Shown: piece by piece, positions 9,581 to 22,971 of the stretch
Numbering within the stretch: the first letter of the stretch is position 1
Layout of the letters: every line of letters begins with the position of its first letter
Source: Pseudo-nitzschia pungens
Lineage: Eukaryota; Bacillariophyta; Bacillariophyceae; Bacillariales; Bacillariaceae
Length of the DNA: 64,000 bases
Assembly: GCA_037355855.1 (NCBI GenBank)
Contig: CM074761.1
Location: 434,001 to 498,000, forward strand
Direction: 5' to 3'
Made by a program: the position numbers and the translations under genes
Notes under the pieces: model-generated
Seen by the model: the letters and a program-made list of their open reading frames with translations, nothing else
What the model was told of the DNA's origin: nothing
Database searches by the model: none

Positions 9581-12244
9581 CCGCTGCGACTCGCTATTTG
9601 CAGCTGTTTCGATCGAGCTGTGATATGTTTGTTCGTGTTGTTACTGCCTACGTATAAATAAGTACATTATTTACATAAATTTTGCCGAGCAGAATTTTGG
9701 TGTCGATATCGTTGAAATATTGTAACTTTGGACGTTCTTGGTACAAAAGGTCTGTAGAAACCCTGTAGAGATAGTTTCAGTTCTCCGTGTTGTTGGTAGA
9801 CTAGATATTATTCTATTCGTATGCCAAGTATTTATGTGCAAAATCAATCGAATCCTAGCAATTTGATTCAGGGTACCGTACCTTACTTGTGCGGACGCTA
9901 TGGAATAAAATGAATATCCATTCGATTCAGGGTACGGACGCTTGGACGAAGGGGACAGATGCTTTTGGATTCAGCCGCACAAACAGGAGCAAATAACAAA
10001 GTGTGGAACTGACGCGAACACCAATGGATTGATATGCATCTTGACGAGACATTATAGATGTAAATTATGATGTTGTATCTATTCGATCAAGGGTATGGAT
10101 GCTATTGAATTATTGAATGTATCATTTGAATCGAGAGCCAGACTCGATCGATCATGGGCATGGACGCTATCGAATGTCAACAATCCGATTAAGGGGACAG
10201 TCGCACGAAGAAGAGGACCAGTGGTTCTAACAAGATTGACTCAGCGAACTAGCCAGTGGACGGGTTGAAAAACAAGTCTTTCGAAAGCCAGAACCTGAAC
10301 AAGGGTACGACCGACACGAATTACTAGCGAAACACTGTAATTGATAACGCATATTGACGCAACACAAGATGCGTTGCAATCGAATCCGATCGAGCAATCG
10401 ATATCGAGAAAGGGAGAATGTTTTGAGCTATGTGGGAAGAAACTTGACGATTGCGCCTCGGAGAAACCGTCGTCGAAAGGAGCAAGTACAGGAAAGTCTG
10501 CGGAAACAGAACTCTGCACCCAACAGAAGAACAAAACGCCACTCGAATAAGTCCGAGAACCGCAGCCGATTTGAGGATGTCTGCGCCATGTGAAATTGTG
10601 ACGACGAGGAACGGACGAATTTGTCTCGTTTCCCTCTCCGCAGCATCATTGTTTGGTTCCTATCTCGACTTCTCACAAATCTCTGTCCTTAAGGAACACC
10701 ATTCCAACATGGGTTTGCGATGCAGTTCTCGGCCTCCAGAATGGAATTGTCTGTGATGACGTCTCCATGTGGGTCAGGTCTTTACCATCGCTACATTCCG
10801 CAAGGAATTGCGCGATTTCCATCGATCGAGCAACACCGCAATCCTTTGGCTTGATTCTACGAGCACAGATAGTCGCAACCGATACCCTCCGATGGCCTTG
10901 CACAATAGCACTTTGTGATACGACCCGTTCGTCTTTGACACTCTAAAGCCCTGCCATATCGCATCACCGAGCACACGCTTTGCGATCCGGCACGAGGAGG
11001 AGCAAGAGCACAGCAATTCTGTACAGCAGACGAGCGCTTCGCGATTCTACCCGGGGAACTTGCTTCGGTCACGACTCGTTTCATTTTTGCAAGCGGTCGG
11101 GTTGGTATTGACAGATTAATTCCGTCGAGCAACTGCGTCGCTGTTGTTGGCTTTCGGACGACCTCCGATTCGCACAGCAGTCCCACGGTGCACCGTTACA
11201 ACCATCATGATTGATTCGAGCAACGACGAGTAGCCCCAGCCGATCCTGATTCCAACGCTCTGTTGAAGTCGCCATTTTGTCCAATCGCATCGCAGGATGA
11301 ACCTTCGCTCATTGGGTTGCAGCGCTCTAGGATGTCCGTCGTCGGGTCACCACGTCTTTCAACACGTCTTTCAACACATGAATAGATGCAACAGGATCAC
11401 AGCACCGGAATCGAAAGGTCAAACACACCGACAACTCAAGAAGATGCACCTTGACGCCTTTTGATACAGAAACGCATATCCGAAGCCCTCATGCAAACTA
11501 ACCCATGGCATTAGAGCAAGAATCCGAATATGGCTCTCAGCGAGGTATCAATCGCGAATCCGATCTCGATGAAATCTAGTGTTGTGAATGAGTGAGTGAA
11601 TGATAGAGTTTGCGGGTCTTAGTGCGGACGACATTGCAAACCTTTGACGAAAATCACAACATTATGCACAAATGTGAATTTTCAAGGGTCTTCGCCAATG
11701 CATGTTGCGGACCAACGGAAATTCAAGATTTGGCTATGGCAGCTTCATTGTGGTACAGAGTGTCCAAGAAGAAGTTGGGGTACAACACAACTTTCGAGAA
11801 CGGTTCTCAACGATGATTTTCGAGAAAAACCTCTTGGAATTGGAGTTGAATGACGATTCTGGTATGAACCAAATATTGGAAGATATCCAGATCTTCTGTC
11901 GACCGAGGAGAAACTCATGACAGCAAAAGTTTACGTCCCCAGCTTCCAAAAGTTGACGGAATGACAAGGTTGCAGGGTTCAGAGCTCGAAGTGATGACGT
12001 GCCCAATCTCCAGTCGAAAGAGTCTACAACGGATGCGATGCCAGTAATATTAAAATATGTTTGCAGAACTTTCAACGATGTATGTGGAGACCAAAGAAAT
12101 GGATTGGTCACTTCTGTCTCCAACGAGCGAGTGACGCAAGTCAAACAGATTATTCATTTGGCATACTTCTCATCACATTTAATTATAGATATGATATTCA
12201 GTTTGGGACAACATGTTTTGGTTCACTTCACTTCATATATGTTC
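9581..12244. other. Long spacer with degenerate repeats, no recognised gene
   Basis: Between about 9870 and 10200 a loose repeat of the form ATTCGAT-x-AGGGTAYGGAYGCT appears four or five times. From 10240 to 11560 base composition is more even and short frames overlap on both strands, but no protein family is visible. At 11610-12316 two or three short frames on either strand are coherent for 60-130 codons without recognisable motifs; they may be remains of a mobile element. Confidence 0.5.
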
Positions 12245-12610
12245 GAGCAGCAGAGCTCAGATGAAAAAAGGGATCGCGTCAGCCACGTGATTCTTACGGA
12301 CCAAAACATAACTTGATAATGCAACTATCCATATGGTCTGCGAGCTTCTGGTTGACGTTGGAGACCTTTCTATACACTTCTTCGTAAAATGGGTGGCCGC
12401 TTCCCCTGAACCTCTTGTGGAAATACAAAAACGGGACATTCGATACGAAACCAACTCTCTTAACAAACAGCTCAGCATTGCCATCTCACCAAACCTTAGC
12501 TCGTTGACATCAAGCCAGAGAGGATCACACAGGTTCCATTCCATCAGGATGTGATCAAGCGAATGCAGAATCGTGCCAATAAAAAGCGCCTGGTCGTCGT
12601 TCAGTAGTAT
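12245..12610 (-). pseudogene. Unidentified decayed coding sequence
   Basis: On the minus strand one frame reads ALFIGTILHSLDHILMEWNL and stays open for about 95 codons. A second, shifted frame over 12310-12490 reads LFVKRVGFVSNVPFLYFHKR and continues HPFYEEVYRKVSNVNQKLAD before a stop. Their protein-like composition and partial overlap suggest one gene broken by a frame change. No family is recognised and no start can be defined. Confidence 0.25.
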
Positions 12611-13395
12611 AGCGGTACTGATTCTTGATAGGGGCTAAGGATCAATGTTTGTCTTTGCAGCAATTGATTGTATTTGGTGTCGCTTACGCATTCGCGTGCG
12701 ACAAGGGTTTGTCGCCAAAAGTTTCTTGTCCGTCGATACTAGGAATTTTTTGTGCATCTACTGTACTTGGTGCGTGAGCTGCACTTATGTATGTTTGCTT
12801 TTCTGGCACTACATTTGTCATGTGTGTTCAAGCGTCACCGCACCGGTGTATTTCAGTCACGTTTTTTTCTCAATGTACCGTGCAGTGTCCCTTTTTTCCT
12901 GGTCAGTCTTTGTTGCACGTAGTATTGTCTCGTACTTGTGTTGAACAGTAAAGCAGACAATTTGTTTCTTTGTTATGACTGTGGAATGTCTTAATTATAG
13001 TGTTAAGCAGTTGTAACGCATGGCTCTCTTCGACTTTCGAGGGGCGACAGTTCTTTGGGTGCTATCCTTGATCCTTCGAAGAGATTTTGACTATGCAGAG
13101 TTGCCCGATCTAGGATTGCTTTGTTCGCCACTTCATCATATTGAATTGCGTCGCGTGTGTTGCTCACTTGCTCACAAGAGCCGCTCATTGCATTTAATGG
13201 CACCTCATTTCGGAAGCTTTTGGTTTTCCAGCCACCTGGATAGAGAGATTCCTCTTCCAAAATGAATCCACTCGACCCGTCGTTATAAGAAAGTGTCCGA
13301 ACGCGAAAGTCGCGGGGAAAGTTCCAACGAGGTGGCCTGAAATCTTCTATCGCAAGCCACAGGAGTCAATGTGTGGTGGCCTTTAAGGTATTCAA
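12611..13395. other. Spacer, no recognised gene
   Basis: T/G-rich on the plus strand up to 13000. An 85-codon minus-strand frame (13003-13260) has no recognisable domain and is probably chance or 3' flank of the next gene. Confidence 0.5.
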
Positions 13396-16300
13396 TCAAT
13401 CGCTTTTGAAAGATGCAGAATGAATAATGGAATTTTCGAGGTTATGTTTCACATCCTTTTGGGGAAGAAGCATCGTTACACGTTCTTGGCCCGCTAAACC
13501 CCTACCGAAAACAGTAAGGCAAAGAGGAAGTTCGTCCTCCCTATCGAGTTTTCTCATTTCGATCGGGGATGGTCCACCTAATCCAGCATGGCCAGACAAA
13601 ATTAGTTTCCCAGCTGGCAACTCGCCATCATCGAAGTCATCAACTGATTTCCACCAAATGAAACGATGTCCTTGAACCACAGCGAACCCTGACTCCCAAT
13701 GAAACATGGGTTGCTGATTTTGATCCATTTCATTATCTTGAACCAGAATCTTCATAGGAGAGTGCCATTTTGCTTTCCATAATTTCTGAAGTCGAGACTC
13801 GCGTTTCTCAACGGCATACTTCTTCGCGTTCTCGGTCCCCAGATAACGGCTCTCCCAAAAATAGGTCTTGCGAAGGTCTTCGTTCGTGGGGATACTTCGA
13901 ACAGCATTAATTATCTTGGTAACGAAAGGGCTTGATTTTCTTTGATCGCCGTCGGTTTCTCCATTGGCCTGTGCAGCTTTCTTCTCGGACTTCTTCCATA
14001 TAAATTTGGTGCAGTATTTATCAACAAAACCTGCCCCATACTGCGCAATCCCAGCTAGTAGAATGATATATCGAGTAGGGATGATACAAAAGAAAACACA
14101 CACTAGAACTGAGCCGACAAGGATTGTTGACGACTTGTATGGATCGGTGAAATTGAGGATATTGATGATGCCCTCGATGAGGTCGATTATGGAGCCTAGA
14201 GTGTTCTGAACTACTTGAATAGTTCCTCCAATACCGAATGCTTTACTAACGGACCCGATAGAACTATCGACCAAATTCACTTTGTTTTCTTTCAATATAA
14301 TGCTCGAACGAAGGAGTTCTTCTTGAATGGCATGAGACATCTCTCGTTCCTCATCGCAAGGGTCATGAGTCGAATTCCTTTGTGGAGGATCCCATTTGAG
14401 ATGGACATGAATTCTAGGAGGGTTTAGACTCGTTCCGCATAATGCGTCTTTGTCAAGTTCGTTATCTTCAAGGTGAACGAGCGAGTTCGTTCCTACATTT
14501 AGAATCTGAAACCAACCTTGCAGTTCTCTTTCTGCAGTGAGATCACTTAATGGAAAGACTACTTCCCCCAAGACATAATCGAAACCAGGAATATTGTTGA
14601 AGAAATCTTGGAACTTCACCTGCAGCACGATCGCCCCTTGACTAGATTCCCAAGCTTCGAGTTTATGGGTATTCTTTTCTAAGTCTGAGCTATCAAACGG
14701 TTGCAAAACGGGAAAGGAGAGATTCGTTTTGTTCATGTTAGCATCCATCCCACTCGACGGGTTGAAGAAATCGTTTGTAGTAGATGGCAGGAGCTGGATA
14801 AGTCTCTTGGCGATGGCACTTTCTTTCAATTCAGTCCAGTCAGGATCCGACGTGTAAATAGTGGGGGTATCCCCCATCTCGAAAGGTGTATCCGCAGATT
14901 TGTCTGACTTGAGGATGCGCTCTTTGGCCTCTTCGTCCGCGAAACGAAGGGGATCCCAAATAATTTTGCATGACGTCTTTCCAGCGATTCCGAATTCTGG
15001 GGAAAGTAGATTGCGGCCTTTGCTCACAGCCACCGTTACTGTTCCCCGTGGTCGATAGATATCGTACCCAATCGAATGTCCTTCAACCTTTTGCATTGTT
15101 TCTACTTCTTTTTGTATGTAACGATCTTTCGTTTTGCCCTCATTTCGTTGGAAGGCAGAGTAAGCAAGAAACGCGATAAAGAATAAAATCGGCAAACTTC
15201 CACTGTATTCAGCATTGAATAGGAGGCAAAAACAGAGAAATATCGCCAGAGAAACTGCAGTCCACAGCGGGTCCTTCCAACTCATCATGTGTTGATACAG
15301 AGAAATGACATCTTTTAAGTCATTAATAATGGCTGTGATGCGACCGATGTAATTCGAAAAAATGGCAATGTTGAGGTCTTCGGGTGGACGGTTTGGACAC
15401 TCGATCGGGTTCTGACCATACAGGCGACTATAAAATTCTTCCACTCCCACGCAAATATCCAGCCACCCGCTGATCGTGCCTTTGTGTCGTACCGACGATC
15501 CTTTGGAAGAAGTGCTGCTGGAATAGAACTCATCAGAGCTGGCACCCGCCTTGATTCCGGATCGAAGCATGAGTTTCATTTTTCGCGTCCCCCTCCATGG
15601 GATGGGTCCTTTGAAAAATTGCAGCAGCGAGACCCCGTGCTCGGCAATGTAAGCGTCTCGCTGTTCCTGCAAAATTCCTTGCGTCGTCAAAAATGCACTT
15701 CCTATGATCGTGTCCGTATCGGCCTCCACCTACATCGATTCGGAAATTCCACGCCGTAATGGGATACGGGAAACCTCATTTCTGCGGATCGGAAATGCGG
15801 CATGCCCCCCGTCTTTTGAAGTGTGGGGGTTCGAGCAGATCGATCGCTGCCCGACATGGATACGCGCACATAGTAGTCACCTTTCCTCAGGGCCGGCATC
15901 TGAGTCCCCGACTTGATTTCGTCCAACGAGCTTGTATTTTGCAGAAACAAGCAAGCCGTGACGATTTCGAATCGGCAGCGACCGACCCCCTCCATGGTTG
16001 TGCTCGATTTTTTCCCGTTTGCCGACAAGGGTGACAGAGCTCCATTGGTTCTGTGGGAGGTCATTGCGAGCGATTGTTTGGAGGTTATGATGGAACTGGT
16101 GGTATTTCTTCGGTTCTTGGAGTGTTCTTCCAAGGCGGATTGCCGCGATTGTTCGTAGGCCTCGTCCGGAGCAATGTACGACAGCAGTCCCGAGGGGCTC
16201 ATGTTGTTCCGAAAGGATGCCTCCACAATGTCCGATGCCAGGTCCGATCCGCAGGGCACTCTCAGGTCGACGTGGAGGCGGCAATCGCTGCAGCAATCAA

Positions 16301-18002
16301 TGTGGCACACCTCGCACCGAAATCCCGCTCCGCGACGGAAGACTCCCACCAAGAGCTTCGAACAAACCGCACAGCGGGTGGGTGCCCAGTACGTTTCGGC
16401 TCGCAGCAAATGTGGTTTCACCAGTGCGGTCGCGGCGTGCGCCGTTCGTTGCGAGGAGGCGCTCGTCCTCTTGGACGCGGCTATCGAAAATTCGTCGTTG
16501 GGGAACGACGATGTGTCCACGCTCATCAATTGCAGCTCCTTCGCGTCCCAGAAGGATGCCGGATCTCCGACGGTCTTGGATGGCTCGGTCTTGTGCCCGG
16601 CATTGGTTCGGATCGTTCGGTCTCCACCACCAAGTTTTGCGTCGGTTGTCATCGTCGGGGCATTCGGTTTCGGAACGGGTTGGGATCCGTTCCAATCCGT
16701 GTCATCGCTGCCGGTATTTCTCGCGTCCGCGTTCGTTTCAATGTACAGACTTCTTCCCGGGGGTGGAGGCGGAACCGTTGCGGATTGCGGATCGTTCGTT
16801 TTCGTGGTAGAGAGTGTCGAAAGCGTCGACAGCGATGTTGTCGACATCGGCGGGGACACCGTCGACCTCGCTGCGGCGGTGGCAGCGTAGTCCGCCACGA
16901 ATTCAACCGGCCCGGAGTCCGAAACGCTGGGCTCGAAGAGAGCCTGGACCCGGATGAAGGGATCGTCGTTGTGGTTGTGGTGATAATTGATCTCGGAAGA
17001 CGTGGACGAAGCCACCCTCATGGGACACCAGCGCGTCCTCCAAACCCGTGGCCGCTGCAGCAGCACACCCGACGAGAGCTCGATCGATGCCATGCTAAAG
17101 TCGACGATTCCCAGCCCCAGAGGACTGAACGTCAGTTCGATCCGAATCGACGGCACGGGAGAATTGGGACCGTTCCAGGCGTTGACCATGGACAAGAGAT
17201 TCTTGCCGTCCTCGTCGGGGTCGCCGTCGCCGTCGTCGGTGCAATAGTAATCATCGTCTCCCGAGTTGCTGTCCAGGTCGTTGCTCGCGTCCGTGAACAA
17301 TTTTGGGGGTTGCTTTCGTTCCTTCCCCCATCGAACGCAGACGCCGTGGTCCAGGCGTTCTCCCCGCAAACGCCTCGGAGCGAATGCTCTTGACCTTTCC
17401 CTTGTAGGGTGGGAGGGAAACCACTGCACCAACGTTGGATCCCACCGGGCACGGCAGGTTCCTGGCCCGGAGCAGTCGCACGTGAACGACTCCGTGGGCA
17501 TTGCACTCGGCAGCGGAAGTGGAAGACAGCGGGAACGAAAACCCGTACCGATTGGTTGCGTAATTTCCACCGTCACAAGTGGTAGTCATCATCGTCCCAG
17601 AGAACCAGGGGGCCCTTGATTTCGAAACCGTTGCAGTTCTCGCCGTCTCTGCTCCGTCTCGCATTTTCGTTTCGGTTTTCATTCGAATCGTCCGAGGTCC
17701 TTCCGGTTTCGTTCCGCGCCGCGCTCCTCATAACTGCCGCCGGATCCGGCGTTGTTCGGTATTTGATTCGGGTCGTAGTCGTGGTGGCGGTGGCCGTGGC
17801 CGTGATCATTCCGGGAATGATTCTCGGCGTCGTCGTCCATCTCGTAGCTAGCGCTGTCGTCGCTGCTGTTGCTGTCGTCGCTGCTGTTGCTGCTGCTGTT
17901 GCTGTTGCGCCCGTACGAATACTCTTCTTCTTCGCCGTAGGAAAATTCGGTGTACTCCGTCTCTTCTTCCGCCAGGAGCTCCTGGTTCATGTCCCAATCC
18001 AT
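13396..18002 (-). pseudogene. C1/C2-domain multi-pass membrane protein (MCTP/synaptotagmin-like), frame-broken
   Basis: A very large gene on the minus strand, readable only across several frames. An acidic start (ATG at 18002) leads to a C2-like strand VVHVRLLRARNLP near 17480. A Cys-rich C1-type zinc finger lies near 16250-16420 (H-x12-C-x2-C, then C-x2-C-x4-C-x2-C; the usual second His is Cys). A second C2 near 15700-16000 runs into a 777-codon intact frame. That frame has two paired membrane segments (its residues about 157-173 with 178-194, and about 540-575) and another C2 domain between them. C1 binds diacylglycerol and C2 binds Ca2+/phospholipid, so it probably tethers membranes at the ER. 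Frame changes lie near 17680, 17575, 17375 and 15720; three behave as one extra base, the last does not. It may be intact in vivo if these are assembly errors. Confidence 0.6.
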
Positions 18003-19078
18003 GGTTGCCGAATGCGTTGGTGCAGTCCCAGTATTGACTAGCCAGAAAACGAATACGAATCCGGTAGGTACCGTAGATAGTGAACAACCGACTGACTGAA
18101 AGACTGATTGATTCACTCACTCACTTTGCTCTTTGATCAACTGCTATGCTTGCTCTGCTCCGTTGACCACGCAAGTGCTGTCCCGCTGATGTGACGACAG
18201 ACACAGTGATCTTGTTATGTGTTGTGTTCGTTGTGAAAGTGTCGGTGAGCGATGAGAATTCATTCGTTTGAATTTTGGATAGCCGCGGCATGTTTCCTTT
18301 ACGCTAATTAAGATTATTCATAAACAGGATTTCAGAAAATCATTTTTTTGTGTCGTGTCGTGTTGTGTTGTGTCGTGTTGTGTTGTACGAGTACAAAGTA
18401 AGTCTTATCGTATTCGCCGCATCCGCAGCGGTAATTACCGGTAACGAGTAATTACTACCCGGTAAAACCTTACGGTAGCATCTACCGGTAATCTTACTGT
18501 AAGGTTACCGGTAATTACCGGTAAGTTACGATTATAGACGGTAGTATCGAGCACCTTTAGCATACCTTCCATTCGTATGCTGGCATTCAGTATGTACGTA
18601 CGTACTCTGTCGACTTTCGGCAGATCGAGATTCACCAAGGTATGTAGTATTAGTACATAATCATAATATGTATGAACCTAGTCCTCTGTAGGCCCTATCT
18701 CCTTCTCTTCCTACGACAACGAGTATTACCCGGTAGGATCTTATCACGTACCGGTACTGTGAATATTGTCCCCAGTAGCTTTCTCGTATGGCAAGTAACC
18801 TTACTACTGTAGTACAGTGCTGTACTACCGTTCCGTAATTCATCTCAGAGATTCCTCATCTCTCATCATCTCGCGCTGCTTCCGTTTTGAGTTTTCCGAA
18901 AAATAAAATACAGAAATACGAAGTAACACATCGAATCCTGCTTCGGAAGACCGCATTGACAAGACATGCAAAACCGAAGCCAAGAGCAAAGGAAAGCAAG
19001 GCTGAATGCAGAAGTAAAGCACAACTTTTCATAAAAGCATCGGGAGAGTCAAACAATCTCTGTTAGAATCGTTTCAAC
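18003..19078. other. Divergent spacer with palindromic motif cluster
   Basis: Lies between two divergently transcribed genes, so it should hold both promoters. 18360-18850 is dense in TACCGGTA, GTAAGGTTACCGGTAA and CGTACGTACG. A TGTGTCGTGT repeat lies at 18350-18390. No TATA box or start-site element can be assigned. Confidence 0.5.
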
Positions 19079-22000
19079 ATGAGCGATGGTCCTACCTTTG
19101 CACGATTAGACCCGCAAAACAACATCAACAACAACAGTAACGCCGCTAGCAACAACAACAACAACAACAACAACAAGCAACAATGCAAATCTAAATAATA
19201 ATACTAATAATAATAATAATAACAATGGCAACGATGCCGTCGATTTTGACTCCTGGGTAGCCGCAAACACCGTGGGTGACGATGGAATTGCAGCCGTCAA
19301 CGCAAACAACTTTACCGACGCCCAGATCGAGGCCTGGCGCGAGCGAGAACGACGACAGAGATTCCCCTTCCTTATGTTTCTCGTGCTGTTGCTGTTGATG
19401 GACGGAGACGATCAAAACCAGCGACGCCATCGCCAGCAACAGAGAAGCGGGGGTCTCAGGGGTGCGGGTCCGGGTGGCGCCAACAAAAATCCTCGAAACC
19501 GAAGACGACGAGACAACCTCCACTCGGTAGAAAGCGACATGGAACTGTACCGTGCCAGGCGCACGCTGGATTCCTCCATCGAAGACATTGTTCTGTTTGG
19601 AAACCATTCGCGGGTCCAGAAAATCGTCGAAAGAAACGATGGGTGGGACACGGACCGGGAAATCCGTCTCTGGGCCGAGGAGCAAAAGACTATCCAAACC
19701 AGAATCATCTACGAGCAGCTCCTGAAGGATCTGGTCCTGGAGCAGCCGGACGGGTCCTTTGTGAAGGTGCTGGTGGCCTCCAGGTCGAACAACGAAGCCA
19801 TCACGGTAGTGGACAATGGGTCCAGTGCCCTCCTCGATGTCGCCGCTGCTTCTGCTACGAATACGAATACGAATACGAATCACAACACGCAAAACGAGAC
19901 CACGGAGAGCGGTGACGAATTGAAGGACGCCATGAAAAAATTTGATGCATTCCAAGACGCCGAGCGGGAGATATGGCATTATCCGTGGAACGCTACCGGG
20001 TATTACCGCGGAGACTGGAAACTGATGGACGAAAGAATGGAACCCTCTTCGTCGAACGAAGACGACGTGCACTCCGCGCCTCCTTCCGGGGCTTTTTCGC
20101 AAGCATCGAAGAACAACCAAAAAGAGTTCGCTTCCCAACGGGACACGATCGGGACGGAATTGTCGTCACCTCTCGAAGCAGAACGCCGTCTCCTGGAACA
20201 CCTGCAAAAACAGGTAGATCCATCCATTGGACTTCACGTCTTGCCGCCCGGAATGGAATTGAAAGTTCCGGGGTTCCGGGACTCGGGATGGAATACGAGC
20301 GAAGACTCCCCCGGTCTGCGGGGATCTTTTAGAGACAATAAGTCTCTGCTATCGTCATCGTCATCGTCCTCGTCATTGCCAAACAAACTTTCTCTGACCA
20401 AATCTTCCGGAACGGTGGCCTTCCAGTTGTATTCGAAGGCGGTGCCCACCATGAACGAGCTGTCCCTGATCGACGGCTACGTCAAGCTGTACGATTCCAA
20501 CACGTTAGGGTACTCGACGCGACGGGATGTCCTGATGAGGGTGCACGGTGTGCTGGTGCACTCGTTGGGAAAGCTCTCTCTGGTGGCCAACACCCGATCG
20601 AGGGGACGGGCGGCCCTGCTCGTGAACGCACCACCGGGTGGAAAAGCCGGCTCGCATTCGCAGTCGAAAAGCAGCGCAAATGCGAAACAGAAACATAAAC
20701 ATCAACAGCAACAGCGAGACTCGAAGATGAAAACGGAAACACGAACCGCCGAAGCGACGTTGGTCTCGGAGGAAAGCGCCGAGGAAAGGGATTACGATGA
20801 TGATCGGGATACACGGCGAAGGTTGCGGGAGTTGTTGTCGTCGACGACGAAGACGACGACCAACAAAGATACCACAGACAAAGCCTCGGACGACGCGAGG
20901 ATGGAAGAGATTCGCAACCACGCGCTCAAATTGTTTTCCTCGGAGGACAATTACTACAACGATCACGATCATGACCACGACCACGAGCAGACCGATCGTT
21001 CCTCCCTACACGCGAACAGTGGACCGAGACCGACGATCCAAACCCTTTCCGGGAAGACGACCTTGGCGCGGAATTCGTATCGGCGCAGCAACAGAAACTA
21101 TCAGAAGAACAAGAACAAAATGCAAATCAAGACGGCAAGAAACAGACAACTAGTACGGCGGAGGAACTGCAGACCGGACGACGACTCAAAACAGTGGTCG
21201 CCACGCAATCATCTACCACGGCAGAAGCAGGGGAGAGCGTGGCTCCTCACAGCCGAGACCGCAATGCGAACGTGATTTATTCGAAGCATGTCGTACCGTT
21301 TCCGTTTGCTTGGGACGACCCGGAACACTCCCTGCAACAAATTTTGCCACCTTCCGCACGATCCATCTCCGGGCGGGAACAATCCTTGGAGAGGAATGCC
21401 GGGAGCTGCGAGTTCGAATTCAACCTGGACGTCCAGGAAGAGAAGTGGACTATTGGTCAATGGAAAAACCTGATCAGCAGGAACATGTACAACGAAATGC
21501 TGGGTTCCGCGCTGAGCGCCAAACTAAAACAGGGTTCTGCCACTGCCCCATTCAAGCGATGAATATAATGGTCACGACGAAGAGGAAAGGAAAGCGTTCT
21601 TCAAAAAGCCATCGAAATCGTCCACAACGGAACGCTCCAAATCGCAAAAACGCCCTCGCACGGAGCAGGCCTGGGTTATGTTGATCAACGGAACCGTCGT
21701 CTCTCCCAATTGTGACTTCAGAGCGAGTGTCAACACTACGGCGATTCGCACCGACTGGGAGTCCACGACCGGAAAGGCCGTCAACTACTCCTTCTGCATG
21801 ATGGCAACCTGTCTGACACAAATCGTGTTGCTGATGAGACAACTCCTGCACACCCAATCGCAGTCGGCTTCGATGAGGGTGTCCCTGCTGTGCATCGGTT
21901 GGCAGACCGTGATCGACGCGTTGCTCTGTCTGGTTCACATCTACCTGAGCTTGGCCATGCATCCCCTTTTTACCACGTTTGCCAGCGTTGCGTTTTTCAA

Positions 22001-22892
22001 GCTATTGATATTTTGCGTCATCGAGATGAAATACATGGCCATCATCATACAGGCTCGAAACGCTCACAACGGGACGAGCTCCACCGAGTTGTTGAGGCGG
22101 CAGATAGCGATGCTGCACCTCAGATTTTACGTTGCTCTCATGTCATCCTGTTTGGGATTCTTTTACAGCGAAAACTACAGGACAACATACATGCTGATGC
22201 TGTATTCCTTTTGGGTCCCCCAGATTGTCCACAACGTCTTCACCGAGGCGAAGAAACCCATGAATGCACATTACATTTACGGAATGAGTGTGACCCGAAT
22301 GGTGGCACCACTCTATATGTTCGGTGTCCAGGGAAATTTCATGAAAGAGATTTATCCCGAGAGCCCCACCAATGTTTTCATGTGCCAACTGCTCGTGGCT
22401 TGGGTTGGTATTCAGGCCGGAATACTACACGCACAGAGTCGTTTCGGAGCACGATTCTTTATCCCGGCCTTGTTTTTGCCTCCTAAATACGACTACAACC
22501 GACCCATTCCGTCGTCTGTCCTTCAATCGAACGATGAGACGGAAAATCCATCGGATCAATTGAAAAAGGAAAGAGAAGCCCCGAAGACGGAAGTCCGACC
22601 TTTGTCGATTCAAAAGACAGATCTGAGCTCGAGGGGCGGAGTTGCTCGGAATCGAAAGGAGGGAAAGCGCACCAAGGGTGAAACCAGCATGACGGCAGAA
22701 ACGGTCACGGAAGTACCCAAAAAGGGGCCATGCATAGAATGCGTGATTTGTTACAACGACATCGATGCAAGCAACCGAACGGCTTACATGATTGCGCCTT
22801 GCGATCACGTTTTTCACAAAGATTGCTTGGTTCAATGGATGGAAGTCAAGATGGAGTGCCCGATTTGCCGGCAGCGACTTCCCGCGCCGTAG
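19079..22892 (+). pseudogene. Tul1/Dsc1/FLY-type membrane RING E3 ubiquitin ligase, frame-broken
   Basis: Transmembrane RING ligase of the Golgi/endosome quality-control type. The ATG at 19079 opens an Asn-rich N-terminus that hits AAA-TAA at 19193-19198; one base later the frame continues for about 600 codons. It includes a hydrophobic anchor FPFLMFLVLLLLM and the lumenal sequence YVKLYDSNTLGYSTRRDVLM. Further frame changes near 20990 and 21540 lead to the membrane part, with about six to seven helices between 21780 and 22460 and the family-typical end of the last helix, GARFFIPALFLPPKYDYN. A RING-H2 finger at 22735-22885 starts CVIC, has CDHVFHKDC and ends CPIC. The domain order matches yeast Tul1 and plant FLY1. 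The frame changes fall in Asn or charged linkers, not in conserved domains. The gene converges on the next one with 79 bp between stops. Confidence 0.75.
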
Positions 22893-22971
22893 CTACCTAC
22901 TGCTACAAAGAATTTTTTTATGGTTCAAATGAAGGGAGTGGGATTATGGTTTGGTTACACGGCGTCCGCGC

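Noticed and set aside
10241..11290. Several 70-110-codon frames on both strands
   Set aside because: They overlap on both strands, share no motif with known families and have no consistent start or codon bias.
16053..17393. 446-codon Arg/Gly-rich frame on the plus strand
   Set aside because: It is antisense to the C1/C2 gene, contains no motif, and reflects that gene's codon bias.
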